NCBI RefSeq assembly: GCF_017316125.1
Contig: NZ_JAFLWA010000012.1
Span: 1-64,000, forward strand
Direction: 5' to 3'
Length of the DNA: 64,000 nt
Source: Enterococcus sp. DIV0660C
GTDB lineage: Bacteria; Bacillota; Bacilli; Lactobacillales; Enterococcaceae
A program made the position numbers and the translations under genes. This document shows positions 1-7,032 of the stretch, piece by piece. The notes under the pieces are model-generated. The model had not been told where the DNA came from, searched no databases, and saw only the letters and a list, made by a program, of their open reading frames with translations. How positions within the stretch are numbered: the stretch's first letter is position 1; each line of letters starts with the position of its first letter.

Positions 1-21
1 TTTGTCACAGTCCCTCTTTTT
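1..21 (+). terminator. 3' arm of a terminator cut by the window edge
   Basis: The window opens with TTTGTCACAGTCCC followed at once by TCTTTTT, the usual look of the right arm and U-tract of a rho-independent terminator. The left arm would lie before base 1, so this is inferred from half a structure. The stretch from here to 118 holds no gene I can support. Confidence 0.4.
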
Positions 22-118
22 CTGTTCATGTCGTTAAAGAAATAGAAACAAAAGTCATTGAAATAGCACAAAAAAACATGAAGGACTTACGGATATTTTT
101 CTTTTTTTCTGTGCATTT

Positions 119-709
119 TTATAACTCACTAAAGTCATGATTGATTGACTCTAAAAATTGAAATTCCTTATCTGAATAAGAAAAGACAAGAATACAACAA
201 TTTGAAAATTGAACCTTCTTTACTTCAGGAAAAGAAAGCCATTTTTGAAGAAACAGATACAAAGAGCCACCATGACTAACGGCTAACACTTCTTGATGGT
301 CAGGTTTTTCCATGATTTCAGTCAGTGTATCGACCATCCTTTCTTGTAACTCTTGACTGCTTTCTCCACCAAAAGGGACAAAAAAGTCACCATATGAAGT
401 TTCTCCTAGTTTATGAGGAGGGTTGAGCGACTCGCTTTCGCCTTCAAAGACACCAAAATTCCATTCTTTTAATCCTTTTACTCGCTGATAAGGAAGCGTG
501 GTAACTTGTTCTACCGTATCAATGGCTCTTTCTGAAGTGGAAGTATAAGCATGATCTAAGGTGATTTGATTGTCAGAAAAATAATTACCAGCTATTTTTG
601 CTTGAGCAATACCTTTCGCCGTTAGTGGTGAATCGCTCCAACCTTGGATTCTTTTTAGTTGGTTGAATAACGTTTCTCCGTGTCGCATTAGATATAATTT
701 TTTTGTCAT
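119..709 (-). CDS. Histidine phosphatase family protein (phosphoglycerate mutase-like)
   Basis: 196 aa, the usual length for the small cytoplasmic branch of the histidine phosphatase superfamily. The RHGE signature holds the phospho-acceptor His10, and the second catalytic histidine is His146 in VSHGGS; the acidic proton donor probably lies in the GVFEGES region near residues 86-92. Such enzymes remove phosphate from small metabolites, sugar phosphates or nucleotides; the substrate cannot be told here. The gene stands alone and ends near the window edge. Its promoter has MerR-type spacing (see 772-802), so it is probably inducible by an effector sensed by a MerR protein encoded elsewhere. Confidence 0.85.
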   Translation of the reverse strand: MTKKLYLMRHGETLFNQLKRIQGWSDSPLTAKGIAQAKIAGNYFSDNQITLDHAYTSTSERAIDTVEQVTTLPYQRVKGLKEWNFGVFEGESESLNPPHKLGETSYGDFFVPFGGESSQELQERMVDTLTEIMEKPDHQEVLAVSHGGSLYLFLQKWLSFPEVKKVQFSNCCILVFSYSDKEFQFLESINHDFSEL

Positions 710-771
710 TTTTCATTCCTTCTTTACTTAAAATTTTGTTAATTGCAGCGTTTCTATCTGTCTTTAATTAA

Positions 772-802
772 ATCATACAGGTTTGAGTGCACTCTAAGTC
801 AA
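772..802 (-). promoter_or_regulatory. MerR-type promoter with 19-bp spacer and dyad
   Basis: On the minus strand TTGACT (802-797) and TATGAT (777-772) are 19 bp apart, and the spacer contains the dyad GAGTGCACTC (785-794). A long 19-bp spacer carrying a palindrome is the mark of promoters opened by MerR-family activators. It faces the histidine phosphatase gene. No merR gene adjoins it; the only MerR in this window (10663) has a different palindrome. Confidence 0.6.
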
Positions 803-820
803 CTGTTTATTCTAAAAATT

Positions 821-849
821 CTGACCTTTATCCAATTTTCCGTTATAAT
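821..849 (+). promoter_or_regulatory. Promoter of the PepSY lipoprotein gene
   Basis: CTGACC (821-826) and TATAAT (844-849) are 17 bp apart, about 95 bp before the lipoprotein start. A good -10 with a fair -35. Confidence 0.5.
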
Positions 850-943
850 AAATTTGATAGTCTGAAAAGTTCATGGATGAATGACTCTATTCAGCTGTCG
901 ACTTTTTACTTTTACTTGAATTTAGACTAAAAGGAGTTAAAAA

Positions 944-1567
944 ATGAAAAAAATTGCTTATTTAAGCATTGCTATTGGCACACTTGGATTATTGGCAGGG
1001 TGCCAAAGTAATGAGAACCAGAATCAGCCCCAAAATCAATCGAACACACAGACAAGCAAAACACAAACGGTGAGAGATAGTAGTGCTTCCTCGAGTACAA
1101 CAGGAAAATCGATTAAAGGTGATTTACGTGTTTCAGTTGAAGAGGCAATCAAAGCTTATCAAGATACTTATCCTGATAGTGACATTACCTCTCTTGAACT
1201 AGATACATCATTCGGTGCTTATTATTACAAGATTGAAGGAGTCAATGATACTACTGAGTTTGAAATCAAAGTGGATGGTGTCACGAAAAAGGTGGAGAAA
1301 GAACGAGAAGAACAACTTGATAGGGATGAGCAGAATGGCGTGAAACGAAGAGAAGATAAAATCGACATTCAAAACTTGTTAAGTATCGAAAAAGCTGCTG
1401 AGATTGCTGTCCAGCAAGTCGGTGGTGGAACAGCTACAGATTGGGATCTAGATAAAGATCTTGGAATTACTTTTTGGGAAGTTACTGTTGAAAACAATCA
1501 GCAAGAAACAACCGTCAAAATGAATGCTCAGACAGGTGAAATTTTAGAAACAGAAGTAGATGACTAA
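944..1567 (+). CDS. PepSY-domain lipoprotein
   Basis: 207 aa. A signal peptide with lipobox LAGC predicts lipidation at Cys20 and anchoring on the outer face of the membrane. Residues 21-60 are a Gln/Ser/Thr/Asn-rich linker. Two PepSY-like repeats follow, about residues 65-125 (starting at RVSVEEAIKAYQ) and 145-205 (starting at LLSIEKAAEIAV). PepSY domains are small alpha/beta units thought to inhibit or bind peptidases at the cell surface; the target is unknown. The SD AAAAGGAG sits correctly before ATG. It is monocistronic: the palindrome after it can act as terminator. The fold is clear, the role is not. Confidence 0.85.
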   Translation: MKKIAYLSIAIGTLGLLAGCQSNENQNQPQNQSNTQTSKTQTVRDSSASSSTTGKSIKGDLRVSVEEAIKAYQDTYPDSDITSLELDTSFGAYYYKIEGVNDTTEFEIKVDGVTKKVEKEREEQLDRDEQNGVKRREDKIDIQNLLSIEKAAEIAVQQVGGGTATDWDLDKDLGITFWEVTVENNQQETTVKMNAQTGEILETEVDD

Positions 1568-1600
1568 AATGTTTTTTCGAAAAAAACGCTCTCAAAATAA

Positions 1601-1660
1601 TTGAAATTCTTGTCCATAAGATATAGTATATACCGTGAAGTATATACTATATCTTTTTTT
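1601..1660 (+). promoter_or_regulatory. Perfect palindrome: GntR operator, promoter overlap and terminator
   Basis: AGATATAGTATATAC (1619-1633) and its exact reverse complement (1640-1654) are separated by 6 bp and followed by seven T. Inside lies GTATATAC-N6-GTATATAC (1626-1647), the same arrangement as at 4066-4087. A possible promoter, TTGAAA (1601-1606) with a -10 at TAGTAT (1624-1629), overlaps it. I infer that the GntR protein encoded just downstream binds here and represses itself, while the hairpin can also end the lipoprotein transcript. Confidence 0.7.
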
Positions 1661-1701
1661 GTAAAAATTCAGTCAAAATTAAAGGAGCTTAGACTATTTT
1701 T

Positions 1702-2430
1702 ATGGTGGACAAAGAAACCAAAAACAAATTTACGCAAGTCGCTTCAAAAATCGAACAACGAATTGAAGAGGGGATCTATGTCAGTTCACAAAAATTACCT
1801 TCAGAATATGATTTAGCCAAAGAATTTCAATGCAGTCGTTTGACCATTCGAAAGGCAATTGATCTGTTAATTCAAAAAAACGTGTTAGTAAAACGACCAG
1901 GTAAAGGCAGTTATGTGATGTCTCAGCAAAAAATCCAAAGTGGCCGTGCAGGTCTCCAAGGATTTACTGAAGCAGCTAAATCATATGGAAAGACGAGCAA
2001 AACAGAAGTTATTTCTTTTCGAAAATTACTCAAAGACAACGAAAAAATTCGTCACGCCCTACAGTTAACTCCTGACACAACCATTTACGAATTGATTCGA
2101 AGACGTTTACTTGACGGGGAACCGATGACTGTCGAAAAAATTTATTTAGCTGAAAGCTTCGTTGCAGATTTTACGATTGAAGACTTTAGTGGTTCGCTAT
2201 TTGAGCTATTAGAAAAGCAAGTCGAAATCGCTTATTCTCATCAAGAAGTCGAAGCGATTTTAGTGGAGGAGGAAATGGCCGATTTACTAGATGTTTCTGT
2301 TGGTAATCCTTTATTAAGAGTGCAGTCTGTCACCTATGCAATTGATGCAGAACCTATTTTTTATGACACTTCATATTATCGAGCAGACCGTTATACATTT
2401 AAAAATACATTAACTCGTTATAGCCAATAG
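1702..2430 (+). CDS. GntR/HutC-family transcriptional regulator
   Basis: 242 aa. The N-terminal winged helix (about residues 5-73) ends in the typical VKRPGKGSYV wing, with the recognition region around SRLTIRKAIDLL; residues 90-240 form a UTRA effector-binding domain, usual for sugar or amino-acid derivative sensors. It is followed 9 nt later by the dipeptidase gene. The SD AAAGGAG (1681-1687) is 14 nt from ATG, longer than usual; an in-frame ATT at 1696 would be better spaced, but I keep the ATG. It probably binds the two GTATATAC-N6-GTATATAC sites, so it would control its own operon and the asparaginase/PTS operon. Confidence 0.88.
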   Translation: MVDKETKNKFTQVASKIEQRIEEGIYVSSQKLPSEYDLAKEFQCSRLTIRKAIDLLIQKNVLVKRPGKGSYVMSQQKIQSGRAGLQGFTEAAKSYGKTSKTEVISFRKLLKDNEKIRHALQLTPDTTIYELIRRRLLDGEPMTVEKIYLAESFVADFTIEDFSGSLFELLEKQVEIAYSHQEVEAILVEEEMADLLDVSVGNPLLRVQSVTYAIDAEPIFYDTSYYRADRYTFKNTLTRYSQ

Positions 2431-2439
2431 GAGGTCATT

Positions 2440-3735
2440 ATGAATATTCACCAGTTAATTGAAGCAAACAAGGAACAGTTTTATCAAGATCTAAATGAAG
2501 TAATACAAATCAAAAGTGTGAAGGGCACACCCGAAAAAAATGCACCATTTGGTCGAGGGCCAAAAGAAGCGCTTGAAAAAGCCCTGTCTTTGTCTGAAAG
2601 CTATGGTTTCAAAACAATGAATGTCAAAGATGCGGTTGGGTATGCACAATGGGGAAACGATTCTGAGTATATTGGAATTATCGGACATTTGGATGTTGTT
2701 CCAGAAGGTGCTGGTTGGTCATTTCCACCCTATCAGTTGACAAAAAAAGCTGGGCGTTTTTATGCACGTGGTATCTTAGATAACAAAGGTCCTATCATCG
2801 CATGTCTGTATGGTATGAAGTTATTAAAAGAGGCTGGATTTGTCCCTAAAAAAACGATTCGAATCCTTTTTGGAACAGATGAAGAAAGTGGTAGTTCTGA
2901 TATTCCTATGTATTTGAGCCAAGAAAAGCCACCGATAGTTGGTTTCACGCCTGATTGTAAATATCCTGTTGTGTATGGAGAACGCGGAATCGTCAACTAC
3001 CAAATTTTGACCACTTTTGATACGCAGGAATTAAATCAACTAGGAAATTTTGACGGTGACCAAGCAAAAGATCATGTACCTGACCAACTATCTATCACAA
3101 TCAATCAAGAAAAAATAACGGTAAGCGGAAAACGTGCACCTTCTAATGCACCAGAGTTAGGTGAAAATGCCATTACTTTAATAGCCGAAAAAATTATAAA
3201 AGACCAATTAGTAACGGGAGAATTGCAGAATTATTTTTCTTGGATAGCAAATTCTCTTGCAAATCAACACAATGGGGAAGGATTAGCGTTAAATTTTGAA
3301 GACGAAGACAGTGGCAAACTGATTTTGACACCCTATGAATTGCTGAAAACAGAAACTGGGTTGATCTTATCAATTGCTATTCGTTATCCTGTTTCTATAA
3401 CTGAAGAAGAAGTTACCGAAATGCTCCTTAGTCAGTTACCAAAAAATAGTACAATGAAAGTTGTGCGCCGAATCAAAAGTAGTTTGTTTCCTAAAAATGA
3501 TCCGTTTGTCCAAAAGTTGACTGCGGTTTATGAAGATGTAACGAAAGAAGATGGAGCGCCTGTAACGACCACTGGTGCAACTTACGCCAGATTCATGCCG
3601 AATACCGTTGCATTCGGACCTTCATTTCCAGGACAAAAAGGGATTGCGCATAATCAAGATGAGTATATGGATGAAAGTGATTTATTGTTAAATCTGGAAA
3701 TTTATATGCGGGCAATCATTGCTTTGACCGAATAA
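2440..3735 (+). CDS. M20-family metallo-dipeptidase (PepV-like)
   Basis: 431 aa, cytoplasmic. Dinuclear-metal peptidase motifs are in order: GHLDVVP with His83 and catalytic Asp85, the bridging aspartate in ARGILDNKGP (Asp114), and the catalytic/metal glutamates in GTDEESGS (Glu148-149); the C-terminal GIAHNQDE supplies the last histidine. This matches the Sapep/PepV branch, which removes N-terminal residues from dipeptides; PepV itself is slightly longer. SD AGGAGG precedes ATG. It lies directly behind the GntR gene and shares its operator with the glycosylasparaginase/PTS operon, so I infer that it trims short peptides carrying a modified residue. Substrate not proven. Confidence 0.85.
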   Translation: MNIHQLIEANKEQFYQDLNEVIQIKSVKGTPEKNAPFGRGPKEALEKALSLSESYGFKTMNVKDAVGYAQWGNDSEYIGIIGHLDVVPEGAGWSFPPYQLTKKAGRFYARGILDNKGPIIACLYGMKLLKEAGFVPKKTIRILFGTDEESGSSDIPMYLSQEKPPIVGFTPDCKYPVVYGERGIVNYQILTTFDTQELNQLGNFDGDQAKDHVPDQLSITINQEKITVSGKRAPSNAPELGENAITLIAEKIIKDQLVTGELQNYFSWIANSLANQHNGEGLALNFEDEDSGKLILTPYELLKTETGLILSIAIRYPVSITEEEVTEMLLSQLPKNSTMKVVRRIKSSLFPKNDPFVQKLTAVYEDVTKEDGAPVTTTGATYARFMPNTVAFGPSFPGQKGIAHNQDEYMDESDLLLNLEIYMRAIIALTE

Positions 3736-3776
3736 GAAGCCAAAAAGAGTCTAGAACAAAAGTTTCCCAAATAGAT

Positions 3777-3824
3777 AAACCGCCTAAAACTCGTTTCTAA
3801 AAAACGGTGATTTTAGGCGGTTTT
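3777..3824 (+). terminator. Terminator after the M20 peptidase gene
   Basis: AAACCGCCTAAAA (3777-3789) pairs with TTTTAGGCGGTTT (3811-3823); an inner CGTTT/AAACG lengthens the stem. It ends the GntR-peptidase transcript. Confidence 0.8.
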
Positions 3825-4065
3825 AAAATTGAAAATAGACTAAGGTGACTGGATTTTTAGTTTTTCTCGTCTTTTTTTCAAATAAACAGTGTTTAAGCAG
3901 TAGTTCCTTTCAAGTAAGCCTAAATTCCATAAAAATTTGAGAATCTATTTTTAGAAACGTGTCCTTATTGCTTGAAGTTAAGCGCTTGGAGCTGCGACCT
4001 CTTTTCTTACAGAAATGAGAGCTTGATTGTTTTTTTATGAGAAAGTCAACTTTTTGATTCTTTCG
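3825..4065. other. Intergenic region before the glycosylasparaginase operon
   Basis: No ORF worth reporting. The only notable string is GTTAAGCGCTTGGA (3977-3990), which fits a catabolite-response element at about 10 of 14 positions and is therefore weak. A TTGATT (4054-4059) lies just before the GntR operator but has no well-spaced -10. Confidence 0.4.
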
Positions 4066-4087
4066 GTATATACAAAATAGTATATAC
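4066..4087 (+). promoter_or_regulatory. Second GntR operator
   Basis: GTATATAC-N6-GTATATAC, identical in both half-sites and spacing to the operator at 1626-1647. It lies 60 bp before the start of the asparaginase gene, just upstream of TATAAT (4092-4097). A shared, otherwise rare motif at two promoters 2.4 kb apart ties both transcripts to the same regulator. Confidence 0.75.
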
Positions 4088-4146
4088 TAATTATAATGTT
4101 TTTATGAAAGCGCATTAGTTGAAACGAAATGGAAAGGGTGAATAGG

Positions 4147-5097
4147 ATGCGAGGTGCGATTGCTACTTGGCGAATGGCACATGATGGTGTCGTTGAAGCA
4201 CTACGAATTTTAGAAAAAAATGAACGAGCGGGCGATGCGGTAGAAGCACTGATTAAAACCGTGGAGGATTACCCGTATTATAAATCAGTAGGTTATGGTG
4301 GGTTACCAAATGCTCAAGGTATTTTAGAAATGGATGCCGCTTTTATGGATGGTGACTCTTTTAAAATCGGTGCTGTCGCTGGAATAACCGATGTTAAAAA
4401 TCCAATTACGGTGGCTAGACGTTTAAGTGAGGAAAAATTCAACAGTTTTTTAGTTGGAAACGGTGCAACACAATACTCGATGTTACATGATTTTGAGCGA
4501 AAAAATATGTTAACACCTCGTGCGCATAAAATTTGGGAAAAGCGGTTAAAAGAAATCCAAGAAAAACAGCTAAATCCTTATGATGGTCATGATACGGTCG
4601 GAGCCATCACTTTAGACAACTACGGGTCGATGGCAGCAGGGACTTCCAGCTCGGGTTTATTCATGAAAAAGCCCGGACGTGTCGGAGATTCACCGCTTTC
4701 TGGTTCAGGCTTTTATGTAGACAGTACGATTGGTGGAGCAGCTGCAACTGGATTAGGCGAAGATTTGATGAAAGGTTGTTTGTCTTATGAAATTGTTCGA
4801 TTGATGGGCAGTGGCGTTAGTCCTCAAGATGCCTGTGACCAGGCAGTCTATTCTTTTGAAACAAAACTCAAAGAACGCTATGGAAAAGCTGGTGCATTTT
4901 CACTCATTGCAATGAATACAGCAGGAGAGTGGGGGGTCGCCACCAATGTTGAATTTACCTTTAGTGTTGGTACACAAACACAAGCACCGCAAATTTTCCT
5001 TGCCAATCCAGGGAAAGATCAGACAACGCTGATTGAACCTATCACGAAGGAATGGCTGGAAGCCTATGAGAAAAGAATCAAAGCACCAATTGATTAA
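4147..5097 (+). CDS. N4-(beta-N-acetylglucosaminyl)-L-asparaginase-like Ntn-hydrolase
   Basis: 316 aa. The family's autoprocessing site is clear: GHDTVGAI contains the nucleophile Thr150, which becomes N-terminal after self-cleavage into alpha and beta chains. GRVGDSPL and the Gly/Ala-rich GGAAATGLGED segment match bacterial glycosylasparaginases, which cleave the GlcNAc-Asn bond of degraded N-glycoproteins. No signal peptide, so cytoplasmic. I start at ATG 4147 because AAAGGGTG (4133-4140) is placed correctly; an ATG six codons earlier lacks an SD. It leads a PTS operon. A type 2 or isoaspartyl peptidase activity is the alternative, but this motif set points to glycosylasparaginase. Confidence 0.85.
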   Translation: MRGAIATWRMAHDGVVEALRILEKNERAGDAVEALIKTVEDYPYYKSVGYGGLPNAQGILEMDAAFMDGDSFKIGAVAGITDVKNPITVARRLSEEKFNSFLVGNGATQYSMLHDFERKNMLTPRAHKIWEKRLKEIQEKQLNPYDGHDTVGAITLDNYGSMAAGTSSSGLFMKKPGRVGDSPLSGSGFYVDSTIGGAAATGLGEDLMKGCLSYEIVRLMGSGVSPQDACDQAVYSFETKLKERYGKAGAFSLIAMNTAGEWGVATNVEFTFSVGTQTQAPQIFLANPGKDQTTLIEPITKEWLEAYEKRIKAPID

Positions 5098-5127
5098 AAA
5101 TAAAAAATAAGTTAAGGAGTGAATCAA

Positions 5128-5454
5128 ATGAAGAAAAAAATTTATTTGTTTTGTGATGCTGGCATGTCCACAAGTATTATGGTCAATAAAATGATGGAAG
5201 TTGTCCAAGCACATCAGATGCCGTTAGAAATTACTGCATTTCCAGTTGCCAGAGCACAAGAAGTCGTTGATCAAGAAAAACCGATTGCGATTTTATTGGG
5301 GCCTCAAGTGCGCTTTTTGCTCGAAAAAGTTCGGACACAGTTTTCACCACAAAATATTCCAGTTGCTGCAATCTCTCCCGAAATCTATGGCATGATGGAC
5401 GGCGAAGGTGCGTTGAAAGAAGCACTTAAATTGATCAAGAAAAATAAACAATAA
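5128..5454 (+). CDS. PTS EIIB, lactose/cellobiose family
   Basis: 108 aa. The phosphorylated cysteine is Cys9 in the N-terminal loop CDAGMSTS, the standard IIB-Cel P-loop. It passes phosphate from EIIA to the sugar carried by the IIC encoded next (14-nt gap). The start is ATG 5128, behind AAGGAG (5114-5119); an in-frame GTG at 5119 overlaps the SD itself and is rejected. No EIIA gene is nearby, so a IIA from another locus must serve. Confidence 0.92.
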   Translation: MKKKIYLFCDAGMSTSIMVNKMMEVVQAHQMPLEITAFPVARAQEVVDQEKPIAILLGPQVRFLLEKVRTQFSPQNIPVAAISPEIYGMMDGEGALKEALKLIKKNKQ

Positions 5455-5468
5455 CGTGGAGGACAACT

Positions 5469-6824
5469 ATGCAAAAATTTTTGAATTGGCTGGAAAAAGT
5501 ATTAACTCCTTTAGCCAAAGTCATTGGTGAAAATAAATATTTAGTTGCTATTCGTGATGGATTCCTATTGTCAACGCCTTTATTGATTGTCGGCTCTGTC
5601 TTTCTTTTGATTGCTAATTTTCCTCTGCCCCAGTGGAACGAATGGATGTCTACCTTGCTTGGTGACAACTGGGAGTCAATGATGTCCGTACCTGCCAGCG
5701 CGAGTTTCGATGTTATGACCATTTTAGCTGTAGTCGGAATTGCCTACAGTTTAGGGAAACAATTTCATGTTGACGCAATGCAGTCAGGGATTATCGCATT
5801 GGTTTCTTTCTTTATTTTAACGCCGTATCAGACATTGTTTACACCCGAAGGAAGCACCACTGTTTACGAAGTAACTAGCTTACCTCTTAAGTGGATGGGT
5901 TCTAGCGGTTTATTCCTTGGAATGATTGTCGCGTTGATCTCTACTCGTTTGTTTGTTGCAATGGTGCGCAAAGGTTGGACAATCAAGATGCCTGATGGTG
6001 TACCACCTACTGTAGTGAAATCATTTGAAGCACTTATTCCAAGTTTTGTCGTAGTAACGATGATGTTTTTGGTCAACTGGCTCGTTTCGTTGACTTCTTA
6101 CGGCAATCTACAAGATGTTATCTTCACGTTTTTACAAACGCCATTATTAAGCTTAGGAAATACGTTAGGGGCTATGGTTATCGCATATCTGTTCTTGCAT
6201 TTCTTTTGGTTTTTTGGAATCAATGGAAGCAGTGTCGTTGGGGCTGTATTCAACCCAGTCCTCCGAGCGTTATCCGTCGAAAATCTTCAAGCATTCAAAG
6301 ATGGACATGAAATTCCGAATATCATTACTGGACAATTCCAAGATATGTTCGCAACTTTTGGTGGTGCAGGTTCAACTTTGTCATTAATTGTGGTAATGGT
6401 TCTTTTCTGTAAAAGTCAACGAATCAAAAAGTTATCGCAGTTATCTTTAATTCCTGGAATTTTTGGAATTAACGAGCCAGTTATTTTTGGATTACCGATC
6501 GTTTTGAATCCCATTTTATTAGTTCCTTTCGCTTTAGTTCCAACAATCAATATCATTATTGCCTACTTTTCAATGAATATCGGATTGGTTCCTTATACAA
6601 ATGGTATTCAGTTGCCATGGACAACTCCACCAATCATTTCTGGATTTTTAGTTAGTGGATGGCAAGGTGCTGTGTTACAAGGAATTTTATTTGTTTTAGG
6701 AATGGCAATTTATTATCCGTTTATCAAAGTAATGGATGTCCAATATCTTCGAGAAGAGATGAAAACCAAAGAAGAAGAACTTGATGAAATCAACTTAGAT
6801 GATTTTGATTTTGATGACATTTAA
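5469..6824 (+). CDS. PTS EIIC permease, lactose/cellobiose family
   Basis: 451 aa, about ten membrane spans. Family signatures include the KMPDGVPPTVVKSFEALIPS segment, the FFWFFGINGSSVVGAVFNP region and the NEPVIFGLPIVLNP motif with the conserved sugar-site glutamate. It ends in a long acidic tail (about residues 425-451, ending DDFDFDDI), which is not universal in the family. Imports and phosphorylates a disaccharide-like ligand with the IIB before it. The linked glycosylasparaginase suggests a sugar-asparagine conjugate, although cellobiose-family IIC proteins are best known for beta-disaccharides. Confidence 0.9.
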   Translation: MQKFLNWLEKVLTPLAKVIGENKYLVAIRDGFLLSTPLLIVGSVFLLIANFPLPQWNEWMSTLLGDNWESMMSVPASASFDVMTILAVVGIAYSLGKQFHVDAMQSGIIALVSFFILTPYQTLFTPEGSTTVYEVTSLPLKWMGSSGLFLGMIVALISTRLFVAMVRKGWTIKMPDGVPPTVVKSFEALIPSFVVVTMMFLVNWLVSLTSYGNLQDVIFTFLQTPLLSLGNTLGAMVIAYLFLHFFWFFGINGSSVVGAVFNPVLRALSVENLQAFKDGHEIPNIITGQFQDMFATFGGAGSTLSLIVVMVLFCKSQRIKKLSQLSLIPGIFGINEPVIFGLPIVLNPILLVPFALVPTINIIIAYFSMNIGLVPYTNGIQLPWTTPPIISGFLVSGWQGAVLQGILFVLGMAIYYPFIKVMDVQYLREEMKTKEEELDEINLDDFDFDDI

Positions 6825-6840
6825 CTTTTTAACTAAAAAG

Positions 6841-6880
6841 AACCAGCAAGGCAGTGATGATTTTTGTCTTGTTGGTTTTT
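6841..6880 (+). terminator. Terminator of the PTS operon
   Basis: AACCAGCAAG (6841-6850) pairs with CTTGTTGGTT (6868-6877, one G-U pair), followed by a T-rich tail. Confidence 0.8.
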
Positions 6881-6941
6881 ATTTATTGGAAAAGAAGCGG
6901 TACATAAACAGAAAAACAACAAATTTTAAAGAATTTTAAGA

Positions 6942-6970
6942 TAGCAACCTAGGCAATAGTTGGATATAAT
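6942..6970 (+). promoter_or_regulatory. Probable pbp5 promoter
   Basis: TATAAT at 6965-6970 has a good match; the best -35 at 17 bp is TAGCAA (6942-6947), which is poor. It lies 62 bp before the pbp5 start. Confidence 0.5.
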
Positions 6971-7032
6971 AGAAGTGTTTTAATGACTGATGAAGTGAAT
7001 AGAAGTGATGAAACAAAAATTGGAGGATTCAA

